From assembly GCA_902495265.1 (NCBI GenBank), contig CABUWR010000035.1:1-9469 (forward strand): a stretch of DNA of 9,469 nt, in the 5' to 3' direction. This document shows positions 1-6,073 of the stretch, piece by piece; positions within the stretch are counted from its first letter, which is position 1, and every line of letters starts with the position of its first letter. The translations under genes and the position numbers were made by a program. Origin of the DNA: an uncultured Collinsella sp. Lineage in GTDB: Bacteria; Actinomycetota; Coriobacteriia; Coriobacteriales; Coriobacteriaceae. Below the pieces are notes generated by a model. The model was not told the origin of the DNA. It made no database searches and worked only from the letters and a program-made list of their open reading frames with translations.

Positions 1-203
1 CACTGGCCGACGACCCCGCCTACGCTGCCGCACTAGTAGGGGCGTCGCAGCTGCTGGCCGATGAGGCCCGTGCCGCCGGAACGTACACCGGCAAGGAGCC
101 GTTCAACTTTACCGTTGCCGCGTTATTCCCCGTCGCGCAGGTCGCCGGCGACGCACCGCAGGTTCCGACGGGTTTGCTCACCCACCAGATCGCACGGTTC
201 TAA
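1..203 (+). CDS. 3' end of an unrecognised protein (partial)
   Basis: The frame beginning at base 3 is open through 66 codons to the TAA at 201-203; the other two + frames hit stops early. Codons are strongly GC-ending, as in the other chromosomal genes here. The visible C-terminus is alanine-rich (GASQLLADEARAAG), followed by a more hydrophobic stretch (FTVAALFPVAQVAG) and the end LTHQIARF. I do not recognise a family from this fragment and assign no function. The gene ends about 45 bases before a strong hairpin that it shares as terminator with the convergent phosphatase operon. The start and most of the protein lie outside the window. Confidence 0.7.
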   Translation, partial: LADDPAYAAALVGASQLLADEARAAGTYTGKEPFNFTVAALFPVAQVAGDAPQVPTGLLTHQIARF

Positions 204-247
204 CAGGGTCTAAACGCCCAGCACAAAGACTCGATAGCTCAACAAAC

Positions 248-285
248 AAGGGGCGGGGATACATGCGCATGCATCCCCGCCCCTT
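248..285. terminator. Bidirectional terminator hairpin between convergent genes
   Basis: A perfect 13-bp stem pairs 248-260 (AAGGGGCGGGGAT) with 273-285. The 12-base loop itself contains the palindrome CATGCGCATG (262-271), so the hairpin can close almost completely. Read on the minus strand the stem is followed by TTGTTTGTT, a reasonable U-rich tail for the phosphatase operon ending at 331. On the plus strand only three T follow. It separates two convergent genes, which fits use in both directions. Confidence 0.8.
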
Positions 286-330
286 TCACATCGAGCAATG
301 ATGTCGGCAATCTACATCGCCACGCCCGCG

Positions 331-966
331 CTACCCCCGCTGCGGGCCTGCTGCCGCCACGAGCGGCTCAAGCCCCAGCTCGCGCGCGTAGTCTTCCTGC
401 GTAAAGATCTCAACCAGTTCAAACGTATCCGTCGCATCATCAAACGCAAAGTGCAACACCGAGCAATTGCCCGGCACGCGGTCGCGCTCGTCTGCCGCTG
501 CGCCCTTCACGTGGTCCATGAACTCCTTGATAGCCGAGCCGTGGCTTACCGCGAGCACGCACGTATGGTCCGGACGCTGCATAAGCTCGGTCAACGTCGC
601 CACCATGCGCTCGCGCACCTGCATCTGGCCCTCGCCGCCAAACTGGCAATAGAAGTCGCGCCATGGGCGCTCGGGCATGAGCATCACGCGCTCGGCCTCA
701 AAGTCGCCAAAGAACCACTCGCGCAGGCCGTCCAGGCGTTCGTACTCCAAGCCCGGCCACAAGTTGGCGATAGTCTGCTCGGTGCGATGAAGTGTGGAGG
801 TGTAGGCGTGGTCGGGTTCAATGCCGCGCGCACGCAAGAACATGCCGGCACGCGCCGCCTGGTCGCATCCCAGCTGCGTAAGCGGCGAGTCACTCCAGCC
901 CTGAATAATGCGCTTGAGGTTAAATATCGTCTGTCCATGACGGACCAGATACAGATCTTTATTCAT
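331..966 (-). CDS. Histidine phosphatase family protein (211 aa)
   Basis: Member of the phosphoglycerate-mutase-like (histidine phosphatase) superfamily, which hydrolyses phosphomonoesters through a phosphohistidine intermediate. Seen in the sequence: the N-terminal LYLVRHGQT signature with Arg9 and nucleophile His10, Asn16, the phosphate-pocket Arg61 (TSTLHRTEQT), the acidic residue Glu83 in LREWFFGDFE, and the second catalytic His142 in LAVSHGSA. All core residues are present, so it should be active; the substrate cannot be read from sequence. No signal peptide, so cytosolic. AAAGGA precedes the ATG at good spacing. It starts 18 bases after the stop of a clearly paralogous gene (985-1527), so it is the last gene of a three-gene leftward operon. 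It has a longer C-terminal tail than that paralogue. Confidence 0.9.
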   Translation of the reverse strand: MNKDLYLVRHGQTIFNLKRIIQGWSDSPLTQLGCDQAARAGMFLRARGIEPDHAYTSTLHRTEQTIANLWPGLEYERLDGLREWFFGDFEAERVMLMPERPWRDFYCQFGGEGQMQVRERMVATLTELMQRPDHTCVLAVSHGSAIKEFMDHVKGAAADERDRVPGNCSVLHFAFDDATDTFELVEIFTQEDYARELGLEPLVAAAGPQRG

Positions 967-984
967 AGGGGGTCCTTTCGTTTG

Positions 985-1527
985 TTACAAACCCAAGAGC
1001 GAAAACGCCCCGTCGCAATAGCCAAAATGAAGCACGGCGCCGTTGTCGGGTTGCTCTCCCCCGCCAGTCACGCATCTAAGAAACTCCTGACAGGCTGAGC
1101 CGTGAGAGACGGCCAGCACGCAGTCGTGCCGGGGCCGGGCCATGATGCGGGACAGCGCCGCGACCATACGTGCGCGAAGCTCGCTTTCCGACTCGCCACC
1201 AAAGGCAACCGGATAATCACCCCAAGGTTGCGCCGGCATCTCGCGGTTTGATGTGCCCTCCAGCGAGCCCAAATGCCACTCGCGCAGTTCATCGACCAGC
1301 TCTATGGAACGACCCTCGCCAACGATAAGCTCGGCCGTACGCCGCGCCCGACCCAACGGCGAGGAATACACATGGTCAAAGGCCACGCCACGCGCCGCAA
1401 ACGCCGCACGCGTCGCCAGCGCCTGCTCGCGCCCGCGCTCCGTGAGCGGCGAATCGTGCCAGCCCTGCAAAATGTTCTGCACATTGAGCTCAGTCTGCCC
1501 ATGCCGCACCAAATACAGATCGGCCAC
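985..1527 (-). CDS. Histidine phosphatase family protein (180 aa, GTG start)
   Basis: Second phosphoglycerate-mutase-like phosphatase, paralogous to the gene at 331-966. It shows LYLVRHGQT (Arg8, His9), Arg60 (SSPLGRARRT), Glu83 (LREWHLGSLEG) and His142 (LAVSHGSA). Shared blocks such as QGW-DSPLT, RPxHxCVLAVSHGSA and LREW mark the two as products of tandem duplication. The frame is open up to 1740 but that extension overlaps the nitroreductase gene and looks non-coding. I place the start at the GTG 1527-1525 because GAGGGGAG (1540-1533) lies five bases before it and the domain begins directly after; a GTG at 1533-1531 is too close to that site. A REP-like hairpin (1543-1577) ends next to the ribosome binding site and may affect translation. 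Substrate unknown. Confidence 0.87.
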   Translation of the reverse strand: MADLYLVRHGQTELNVQNILQGWHDSPLTERGREQALATRAAFAARGVAFDHVYSSPLGRARRTAELIVGEGRSIELVDELREWHLGSLEGTSNREMPAQPWGDYPVAFGGESESELRARMVAALSRIMARPRHDCVLAVSHGSACQEFLRCVTGGGEQPDNGAVLHFGYCDGAFSLLGL

Positions 1528-1542
1528 ATGCACTCCCCTCGT

Positions 1543-1577
1543 ACCACCACAAAGGGGACAGGCACCTTTGTGGTGGT
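1543..1577. repeat. REP-like palindromic hairpin before the phosphatase ribosome binding site
   Basis: A perfect 13-bp inverted repeat pairs ACCACCACAAAGG (1543-1555) with 1565-1577 around the 9-base loop GGACAGGCA. The core GGGGACAGGCACC resembles short palindromes that I recall as dispersed intergenic repeats in many bacteria; multicopy status cannot be shown from one copy. On the minus strand the hairpin lies between the nitroreductase stop (1610) and the GAGGGGAG ribosome binding site at 1540-1533. There is no T-run, so it is unlikely to be a full terminator. Confidence 0.6.
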
Positions 1578-1609
1578 TTACCGCCGGATCACGCCGCAAC
1601 GACGCACAA

Positions 1610-2281
1610 CTACAGCAGTACGTCGGCAAGCGGACGCTTGGGCACGTGATGCACCTGCACCTTATCGCGCCAGTAATTGATAGAGCCATCCGGGTTGGAG
1701 TCGATCGCGTCGACCACCTGCGTCTCGGCCGGAACGCCAAACGCCATGATCAGCTTGAGCTCATACTTGTCGTTATCGAGCCCCATGGCGTCGATTGCAC
1801 GGGGCGTAAAGGCCTTGAACATGCATGCCGCCACCTCGGGCGTGGCGCTGCGAGCGGCGAGCATCATCGTCTGCGCGGCAATGCCCGTGTCGACCTCGGT
1901 GATGGGCGCGGCGGGCTTACCCGGAACAGCGCGCTCGGCAAGAATCGCGATGTAGCCGGTCGGGCGCTCGCCCTCATCGGGACCCGGCCAATCCTTGAGC
2001 GCACCGGCCCAGGCGAGCTCATCAAATACGCGCGCGCAGTCCTCTGCACCGCTCACCACATGAAAGCGCAGGCGCTGAGCGTTGGCGCCGCAAGGGGCCA
2101 GGTGTGCCAGCTCCGCCAGCTCGAGCAAAAACTCGCGCGGTACGCGCATGGACTCGTCAAACCGACGGCACGTGCGGGCGCGGCGGACCAGGGCGTCAAA
2201 CGTGTCCAGGCCAAGCTTTTCGCAACCCTGCTTTGCCATCGACTCAGCGCTTACCGGCGCCGCGGGAACTGTTTCGTTCAT
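1610..2281 (-). CDS. Nitroreductase family FMN-dependent oxidoreductase (223 aa)
   Basis: Nitroreductase-fold flavoproteins bind FMN and use NAD(P)H to reduce varied substrates (nitroaromatics, quinones, enones). Seen here: the N-terminal FMN phosphate-binding signature RARTCRRFDE (residues 34-43), the APCGANAQRLRF segment (62-73) typical of the first flavin-contact loop, the DTGIAAQTMMLAA helix (131-143), and the C-terminal KRPLADVLL ending common in the family. In place of the usual Gly-rich GLGSCWIG-like stretch there is ATPEVAACMFKAF, so the flavin environment may differ. Length is normal for the family. The ATG at 2281 follows GAGGGG at good spacing. It is the first gene of a leftward operon with two phosphatases. 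A DtxR/IdeR-like box lies 30 bases upstream. Physiological substrate unknown. Confidence 0.85.
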   Translation of the reverse strand: MNETVPAAPVSAESMAKQGCEKLGLDTFDALVRRARTCRRFDESMRVPREFLLELAELAHLAPCGANAQRLRFHVVSGAEDCARVFDELAWAGALKDWPGPDEGERPTGYIAILAERAVPGKPAAPITEVDTGIAAQTMMLAARSATPEVAACMFKAFTPRAIDAMGLDNDKYELKLIMAFGVPAETQVVDAIDSNPDGSINYWRDKVQVHHVPKRPLADVLL

Positions 2282-2310
2282 AGGGACCCCTCAATAAAAG
2301 CCAATTGTTC

Positions 2311-2329
2311 TTAAGAAAATCTAACCTAA
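2311..2329. promoter_or_regulatory. Possible DtxR/IdeR-family box upstream of the nitroreductase operon
   Basis: Read on the minus strand, these 19 bases begin TTAGGTTAG, the exact left half of the actinobacterial DtxR/IdeR consensus, and end in TTAA. By my count 14 of 19 positions agree with TTAGGTTAGGCTAACCTAA; the right half is degenerate. The site is 30 bases upstream of the nitroreductase start, where a repressor could block transcription. I could not find a convincing -35/-10 pair beside it, so this is a candidate only. Confidence 0.35.
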
Positions 2330-2402
2330 AACGTAGGCAATAACGAACAGAGCTGTAATGTTCTACATCTGTTGAATATCCCACATCCAAACGGGAACAA
2401 AG

Positions 2403-2431
2403 GTGACAATTCGCGAAGGTGAGGCTCCAAT
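2403..2431 (+). promoter_or_regulatory. Candidate promoter for the HdeD/YaiI gene pair
   Basis: GTGACA (2403-2408, five of six to TTGACA) and TCCAAT (2426-2431, four of six to TATAAT) are separated by 17 bases. This predicts a start near 2438 and a leader of about 78 bases to the ATG at 2516. The rest of the 234-base divergent gap (2282-2515) shows no other gene or strong repeat besides the DtxR-like box. Confidence 0.3.
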
Positions 2432-2515
2432 TCGCCCCTCCCGCCCCACGCGACAGCGCCCTTGGGCGATACTGGTTGCAAGAGCTACGGCTTACGCCGC
2501 ACGAAAGGAGACATC

Positions 2516-3118
2516 ATGGGCATCTTTAAGAACGATGACAAGCAATCGAGCGCGTTTGGATTTGACGAGAAAAGCATGGCAGGCAAGGCCGTCAAGGCCG
2601 TGCGCTGGATTTACGCCATCACGGGCGTCTTGGCACTCGTCGCCGGCATCGCACTGCTGTTTGCGCCCGCCAAGTCTCTCGTATTCCTGACGACCGTCCT
2701 GGGCTTCTACTTTGTGATCACGGCCGCGATCAGGCTGTTTACCGCTGTTTTCGAGCCGCTGCTGCCCACCGGCTGGCGCGTTACGAGCATCATCTCCAAC
2801 CTGCTCATCATTCTGGGCGGCGTCATAATCCTGCGCAACCAGGCCTTCTCGACCGCGACGCTCACCACGCTTGTAGTGGTCGTCGCCGGCTTTGGCTGGA
2901 TCGTCGAGGGCGTCATGTCCATTCTGGAGTCCGAGCTTTCCGCCAACCGCGCCCTCGCCATCCTGAGCGGTGCACTCTCCATCATCGCGGGCATGTTCGT
3001 GTTTATCTATCCGCTGTGGTCGGCCAAGATGCTCGTCATCTTTAGTGGTGCCGCGCTGCTGGTGTTTGGCGTGACGCTCATTGTCCGCGCCATTCAGTTT
3101 GGCAAACTGGTGCACTAG
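2516..3118 (+). CDS. HdeD/DUF308 family membrane protein (200 aa)
   Basis: An integral membrane protein with six predicted hydrophobic helices, at about residues 30-50, 54-77, 88-106, 114-136, 143-165 and 169-192, in the paired-helix pattern of the HdeD/DUF308 family. In Escherichia coli HdeD is linked to acid resistance, but the family is broad and the biochemical role is not established. A short charged cytosolic head (residues 1-25) precedes helix 1. The frame is open from 2462, but I choose the ATG at 2516 because AAAGGAG stands six bases before it and the upstream codons give no conserved sequence. The stop codon abuts the ATG of the YaiI gene directly, so the two are one transcript and probably translationally coupled. 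Confidence 0.85.
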   Translation: MGIFKNDDKQSSAFGFDEKSMAGKAVKAVRWIYAITGVLALVAGIALLFAPAKSLVFLTTVLGFYFVITAAIRLFTAVFEPLLPTGWRVTSIISNLLIILGGVIILRNQAFSTATLTTLVVVVAGFGWIVEGVMSILESELSANRALAILSGALSIIAGMFVFIYPLWSAKMLVIFSGAALLVFGVTLIVRAIQFGKLVH

Positions 3119-3601
3119 ATGCCAAAGACGCTTTTTATTGATGCCGACGCCTGCCCGGTCACGCGCGAGTCGATTGACTGCGCGCGGCGGGCGGGCGTCG
3201 CCGTTGTTATCGCCGGCAACAGCACGCAAAACCTGGAGCGCCACATTCGCCGCGACGATCCGCGCGATGCCGAGCACTCGCGTCGGGGCTTTTGGGTCAC
3301 GACGCTCGATGTGAGTGTGGGAGCCGATAGTGCCGACTTTGCCATTGTCGAGCGCCTGCAGGCTGGCGACGTGGTCGTGACACAGGACATAGGCCTGGCA
3401 AGCATGGTGCTCGGCCGCGATGCCGCCGCCATTGGCGTGCGCGGGCGCGTCTACGATAAGGCGACCATCGACATGCAACTGTTTATTCGCCACGAAGAAA
3501 AGAAGGTGCGCCGCGCCGGTGGACGCACTCGCGGACCGGCGGCATTTACCAGCGAAGACCGCGCCCGCTTTAAACGCAACCTCACCAATCTGCTGCGCTA
3601 A
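3119..3601 (+). CDS. YaiI/YqxD family (DUF188) protein (160 aa)
   Basis: Matches the YaiI/YqxD family by its opening TLFIDADACPVTRE (residues 4-17, Asp8 and Asp10), the GADSADFAIVERLQAGDVVVTQDIGLA block (68-94, with Asp70, Asp73 and Asp90), and the basic C-terminus ending FKRNLTNLLR. The clustered acidic residues resemble PIN-like nuclease sites, and the family is placed near PIN domains, but no activity is firmly established. Its ATG follows the HdeD stop with zero spacing and has no clear ribosome binding site of its own, indicating translational coupling. A strong intrinsic terminator begins three bases after the stop. Length is typical or slightly long. Cytosolic. Confidence 0.9.
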   Translation: MPKTLFIDADACPVTRESIDCARRAGVAVVIAGNSTQNLERHIRRDDPRDAEHSRRGFWVTTLDVSVGADSADFAIVERLQAGDVVVTQDIGLASMVLGRDAAAIGVRGRVYDKATIDMQLFIRHEEKKVRRAGGRTRGPAAFTSEDRARFKRNLTNLLR

Positions 3602-3603
3602 CC

Positions 3604-3643
3604 AAGGCAGATTTTCGGGACATGCCCGGAAATCTGCCTTTTT
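3604..3643 (+). terminator. Rho-independent terminator of the HdeD/YaiI transcript
   Basis: A 16-bp stem (3604-3619 with 3625-3640, one G-T wobble) and a five-base loop ACATG are followed by an uninterrupted T-run at 3639-3643. It begins three bases after the YaiI stop codon. Confidence 0.92.
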
Positions 3644-3684
3644 GTTTAGAGCGGTGTGAGCGCTCAGGATCCATGGCTCAACAA

Positions 3685-3757
3685 AAAACGGGCTTCAAAA
3701 TGCCATGCATCGCCGCATTGTGCAGGCGCCGAGCATGACTATTTTGAAGCCCGTTTT
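3685..3757. terminator. Long structured hairpin, terminator of the metal permease gene
   Basis: A perfect 17-bp stem pairs 3685-3701 with 3741-3757. The 39-base interior can fold further: CATGC (3704-3708) with GCATG (3733-3737), CGCC (3711-3714) with GGCG (3725-3728), and GCA (3715-3717) with TGC (3721-3723). On the minus strand the stem ends in GTTTTTTG, a good U-tail for the permease gene, whose stop codon (3769-3771) is 11 bases away. On the plus strand GTTTTGTT follows, so it could back up the YaiI terminator. It is much longer than an ordinary terminator. Confidence 0.75.
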
Positions 3758-3768
3758 GTTAGGCCTAC

Positions 3769-4857
3769 TTAGAGGCCGAAGGCGGAGAGAACGAGTCCCC
3801 AACCGGCGCCGATGACGTACATCATGACCAGGAACACGGCATTTTCGCGAGCGCTGCGGTTGGTACGGAACAGCACCAGGTAGCCCACGCCGGCGGAAAT
3901 GAGCGTGCCGGCGAGCATCGGCGCCAGCTGCAGCGCACCTTCGAGGTACAACTGCGTAATAACGACGCTAGCAGAGCAGTTGGGGATCAGACCGACAAGC
4001 GCCGAGCCCAGGACGGCGAGCGTCTCATTGCCGCGCAGGAACTGCTCGATTGCGGACTCACCAAAGGTCTCGAGGACGGCGACCAGAATCAGCGTCACCA
4101 GGAAAATGAATACCGATACCTGCACGGTATGTGAGATGGCGCTGCGGATGATCGACAGAACGGGCGCGCCCTCGTGGGAGTGGCTGTGGTCGTGGCCGTG
4201 GTGGTGCTCGTGTGCGTCCGCGTGACCATGGTCGTGGTTGTGGTCGTGCCCGTGATCGTCCTCATCCTCGTCACAGCCACAATGATCACGTTCGCACAGC
4301 TCGTGGATGTGATCGGCACTTACGCCCGCCTCGGCCACCTCGTCAATGATGTCGCCCCCGGTATGGTCGTCGTGCGCGCAGTTCACATGAGCCGGATTGG
4401 CAGCGGTCCCCAGCACGGTACGGCGAATCGCCGCATGCGCGCGGGCATTACGACGAAGGCCGCGGATAGCCGCATCCACGATAAAGCCCGTGACCAGAGC
4501 GATCAGCGCCTTCGAGGCGAGCAGCATCGCCATGGTCTGCACGGGAACTTGCTCGGCGAGCAACAGCGGCAACATCTCGTCGGAGGTCGAGAGGAACACG
4601 GCGACCAGCGTGCCCAGCGTCACGACGCGGCCGGCGTACAGCGTCGCCGCCATGGCCGAAAACCCGCACTGTGGCACCATGCCCAACAACGAGCCAACCA
4701 CGGGACCAGCGGCACCGGCACGCTTGATGGCGCCGTTGACGCGGTCGCCCGCAACGTGCTCAAGGGTTTCAAGAGCCAAATACGTCACCAACAAAAACGG
4801 CACCAGCGACAGCGTGTCCTTGCCAGCGTCGAGCAGAATATCTATCAGTAAATCCAT
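3769..4857 (-). CDS. ArsP_2-type heavy-metal permease with His-rich loop (362 aa)
   Basis: Polytopic membrane protein of the PF11449 type, annotated in genomes variously as arsenic efflux protein or putative manganese transporter; true substrate uncertain. Two homologous halves are visible: LLGMVPQCGFSAMAATLYAGR (about 58-77) and LVGLIPNCSASVVITQLYLEG (about 288-307). Each carries a Gly-x-x-Pro-(Gln/Asn)-Cys motif (Cys64, Cys294) likely to line the transport path. Hydrophobic helices flank both. Between the halves, residues 158-229 form a soluble loop packed with His, Asp and Cys (for example HDHNHDHGHADAHEHHHGHD), a probable metal-binding sensor or buffer. The start has GAAAGG about 11 bases upstream, a longer gap than usual. 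It is monocistronic, with its own promoter at 4920-4947 and a hairpin terminator. Confidence 0.85.
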   Translation of the reverse strand: MDLLIDILLDAGKDTLSLVPFLLVTYLALETLEHVAGDRVNGAIKRAGAAGPVVGSLLGMVPQCGFSAMAATLYAGRVVTLGTLVAVFLSTSDEMLPLLLAEQVPVQTMAMLLASKALIALVTGFIVDAAIRGLRRNARAHAAIRRTVLGTAANPAHVNCAHDDHTGGDIIDEVAEAGVSADHIHELCERDHCGCDEDEDDHGHDHNHDHGHADAHEHHHGHDHSHSHEGAPVLSIIRSAISHTVQVSVFIFLVTLILVAVLETFGESAIEQFLRGNETLAVLGSALVGLIPNCSASVVITQLYLEGALQLAPMLAGTLISAGVGYLVLFRTNRSARENAVFLVMMYVIGAGWGLVLSAFGL

Positions 4858-4899
4858 GACGGATGGAACCTTTCGTGTCTTTCGGCAGCATTGTAAAAG

Positions 4900-4918
4900 C
4901 CCTAGCGGTCAACTAGGG
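4900..4918. promoter_or_regulatory. Operator-like dyad at the permease transcription start
   Basis: CCCTAG (4900-4905) and CTAGGG (4913-4918) form a perfect 6-bp inverted repeat with a 7-base spacer CGGTCAA. It lies immediately downstream of the predicted -10 element of the minus-strand permease promoter, over the expected start point. That is a classic repressor position. The regulator is unknown; a metal sensor is plausible given the gene controlled. Confidence 0.45.
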
Positions 4919-4919
4919 T

Positions 4920-4947
4920 ATTGTAGTTGTCCCGGGCGCGGTGCCAA
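4920..4947 (-). promoter_or_regulatory. Predicted sigma-70-type promoter of the metal permease gene
   Basis: On the minus strand TTGGCA (4947-4942, five of six) and TACAAT (4925-4920, five of six) are 16 bases apart. The predicted start is near 4913, giving a leader of about 55 bases before the ATG at 4857. Operator-like dyads lie on both sides. Confidence 0.65.
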
Positions 4948-4968
4948 TAGTTGCCCATGGTAAACTAT
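4947..4968. promoter_or_regulatory. Nested palindrome in the permease/exonuclease divergent region
   Basis: ATAGTT (4947-4952) and AACTAT (4963-4968) are perfect inverted arms, and the palindrome CCATGG (4955-4960) shares exactly the same centre. Together they make a 22-base dyad with only two mismatched pairs. It touches the -35 element of the minus-strand permease promoter and lies about 60 bases before the exonuclease gene, so it could serve either. Regulator unknown. Confidence 0.4.
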
Positions 4969-5028
4969 CATCTCGCCACAACTCAGTAACCCCGAGCCGC
5001 GCGACGCGGCCCGTCCAAGGAGCAGCCT

Positions 5029-5997
5029 ATGAACGTTTCGCAAGCACTCGAATACGAGCGCCAGCCGTTTATCCCCATGTTTATCTATGGCGATCACGGT
5101 GCCATGGAGTCCGAGCGCCAGAAGGGCGAAGAGGCCCTCAAGGTGCTCGAAACCGAGTACTTTACCGCTGAGGGCGACCCCGGCTTCGACTTTGCCACCG
5201 TGCGCGACCTGGCCGACCGCAACCGCGACCTGTGCGACCAGATTGGCGAGGCGCGCCTGCGCAACGTGACGCCCGCGACGCTTTCGCGCGGTCTGTCCGA
5301 TGCCGACACCTGCGCCGCCATCGGCAAGATGCAAAAGCGCACCGCCGCGTCCGTCATGCGCGAGATCCGCGGCGACCGCGACGCGCTCGGCGTGGCGTAC
5401 GCCCGCAAGCCTATCCAGGGCACGGTGCTCGGCATCGACATCGAGACCACCGGCCGTGCACCCGAGCGCGGCTACATCATCAACGTCGGCTGGGAGATCA
5501 TGGATCTCACCAGCGACGCCGTGCCGCATGACGCCGAGGCACACTACTGCGGCCTGCCCGATATCTACCGCGGCGAGGATGTGCCGCTGTCGAATATCCA
5601 CCACATCACCTGGGACGACATCGACGGCAAAACGCCCTTCCGCGAGAACAAAGAGCTGCAAAAGCAGCTGCTCAAGCTTATGAAGAAGTACCCGTACATG
5701 GCACACAACGCCGCCTTTGAGGACAGCTGGTTCAAGATCCACCTGGACGGCTACGCCGAGGCACGCCGCGCGGGTAAGATTATCGTCATCGACTCGCGCC
5801 AGATTTGCCGCAGCTTGGACGCCGACGTGCGCTCGCTCCCCCGCGAGTCCGCCCCCGCTGCGCTCGAGAACTGGGCGCGCCGCCGTGGAACCCTCGCCGC
5901 CGACACCAACGAGCAGCATCTGGGCCTGGACGACACCGACCTCATGCTCCGCACCGTCCAAGCCGAGTTCAACCTCAAGAACCTGTTTGCCAAGTAG
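5029..5997 (+). CDS. DEDDh-type 3'-5' exonuclease domain protein (322 aa)
   Basis: The C-terminal two thirds form an RNase T/DnaQ-like exonuclease domain (about 131-310), which removes nucleotides from 3' ends using two metal ions. Motif I is VLGIDIETTGR with Asp137 and Glu139. Motif II is YMAHNAAFEDSWF, with Asp232 or Glu231 in place of the usual FD. Motif III is HLGLDD with His297 and Asp302, which makes it the DEDDh subtype. The N-terminal 130 residues are charged and mostly helical in appearance, with no domain I recognise. Whether the substrate is DNA or RNA cannot be told. The ATG follows AAGGAG (5016-5021) at seven bases. A small GC hairpin (4996-5010) sits just upstream of that site. 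Monocistronic, divergent from the permease. Confidence 0.88.
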   Translation: MNVSQALEYERQPFIPMFIYGDHGAMESERQKGEEALKVLETEYFTAEGDPGFDFATVRDLADRNRDLCDQIGEARLRNVTPATLSRGLSDADTCAAIGKMQKRTAASVMREIRGDRDALGVAYARKPIQGTVLGIDIETTGRAPERGYIINVGWEIMDLTSDAVPHDAEAHYCGLPDIYRGEDVPLSNIHHITWDDIDGKTPFRENKELQKQLLKLMKKYPYMAHNAAFEDSWFKIHLDGYAEARRAGKIIVIDSRQICRSLDADVRSLPRESAPAALENWARRRGTLAADTNEQHLGLDDTDLMLRTVQAEFNLKNLFAK

Positions 5998-6019
5998 AAA
6001 CGTCTACGACAAACTCCGG

Positions 6020-6073
6020 CGTAGATCACGGGCGGTCTCGCAGCGGGAAACCCCGCAGCGGGACCGCCCTACG
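6020..6073. repeat. Compound GC-rich hairpin downstream of the exonuclease gene
   Basis: GGGCGGTC (6030-6037) pairs with GACCGCCC (6062-6069), and inside it GCGGG (6043-6047) pairs with CCCGC (6052-6056). The 10-base sequence CGCAGCGGGA occurs twice (6039-6048 and 6054-6063). CGTAG (6020-6024) can pair either with CTACG (6069-6073) or, as part of CGTAGA, with TCTACG (6003-6008), so alternative folds exist. No T-run follows. It may halt transcription from the exonuclease gene (stop at 5997) or be an intergenic repeat. Confidence 0.55.

Noticed and set aside
298..1098. 266-codon open frame on + over the phosphatase genes
   Set aside because: It is the antisense shadow of two phosphatases with intact active-site motifs, and its translation shows no domain.
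1528..1740. N-terminal extension of the middle phosphatase
   Set aside because: It overlaps the nitroreductase gene, has a low-complexity Arg/Cys-rich translation, and a ribosome binding site supports the GTG at 1527.
2462..2515. Upstream start for the HdeD-like gene
   Set aside because: There is no ribosome binding site there; AAAGGAG directly precedes the ATG at 2516.
2492..3493. 333-codon open frame on - opposite the HdeD and YaiI genes
   Set aside because: It has shadow composition (many Asp, His, Arg and Gln), and both + strand genes are well supported by family motifs.
4160..4290. Repetitive GTGGTCGTG-like DNA as a CRISPR or tandem repeat array
   Set aside because: It has no regular unit and spacer, and it is explained by His-Asp codons in the permease loop.
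4174..4851. 225-codon open frame on + rich in Val
   Set aside because: It is the complement of the His-rich loop codons of the permease; the valine runs are an artefact.
4890..4912. TTGACC and TACAAT on the minus strand as the permease promoter
   Set aside because: The spacer would be only 11 bases; TTGGCA/TACAAT at 4920-4947 with 16 bases is far better.
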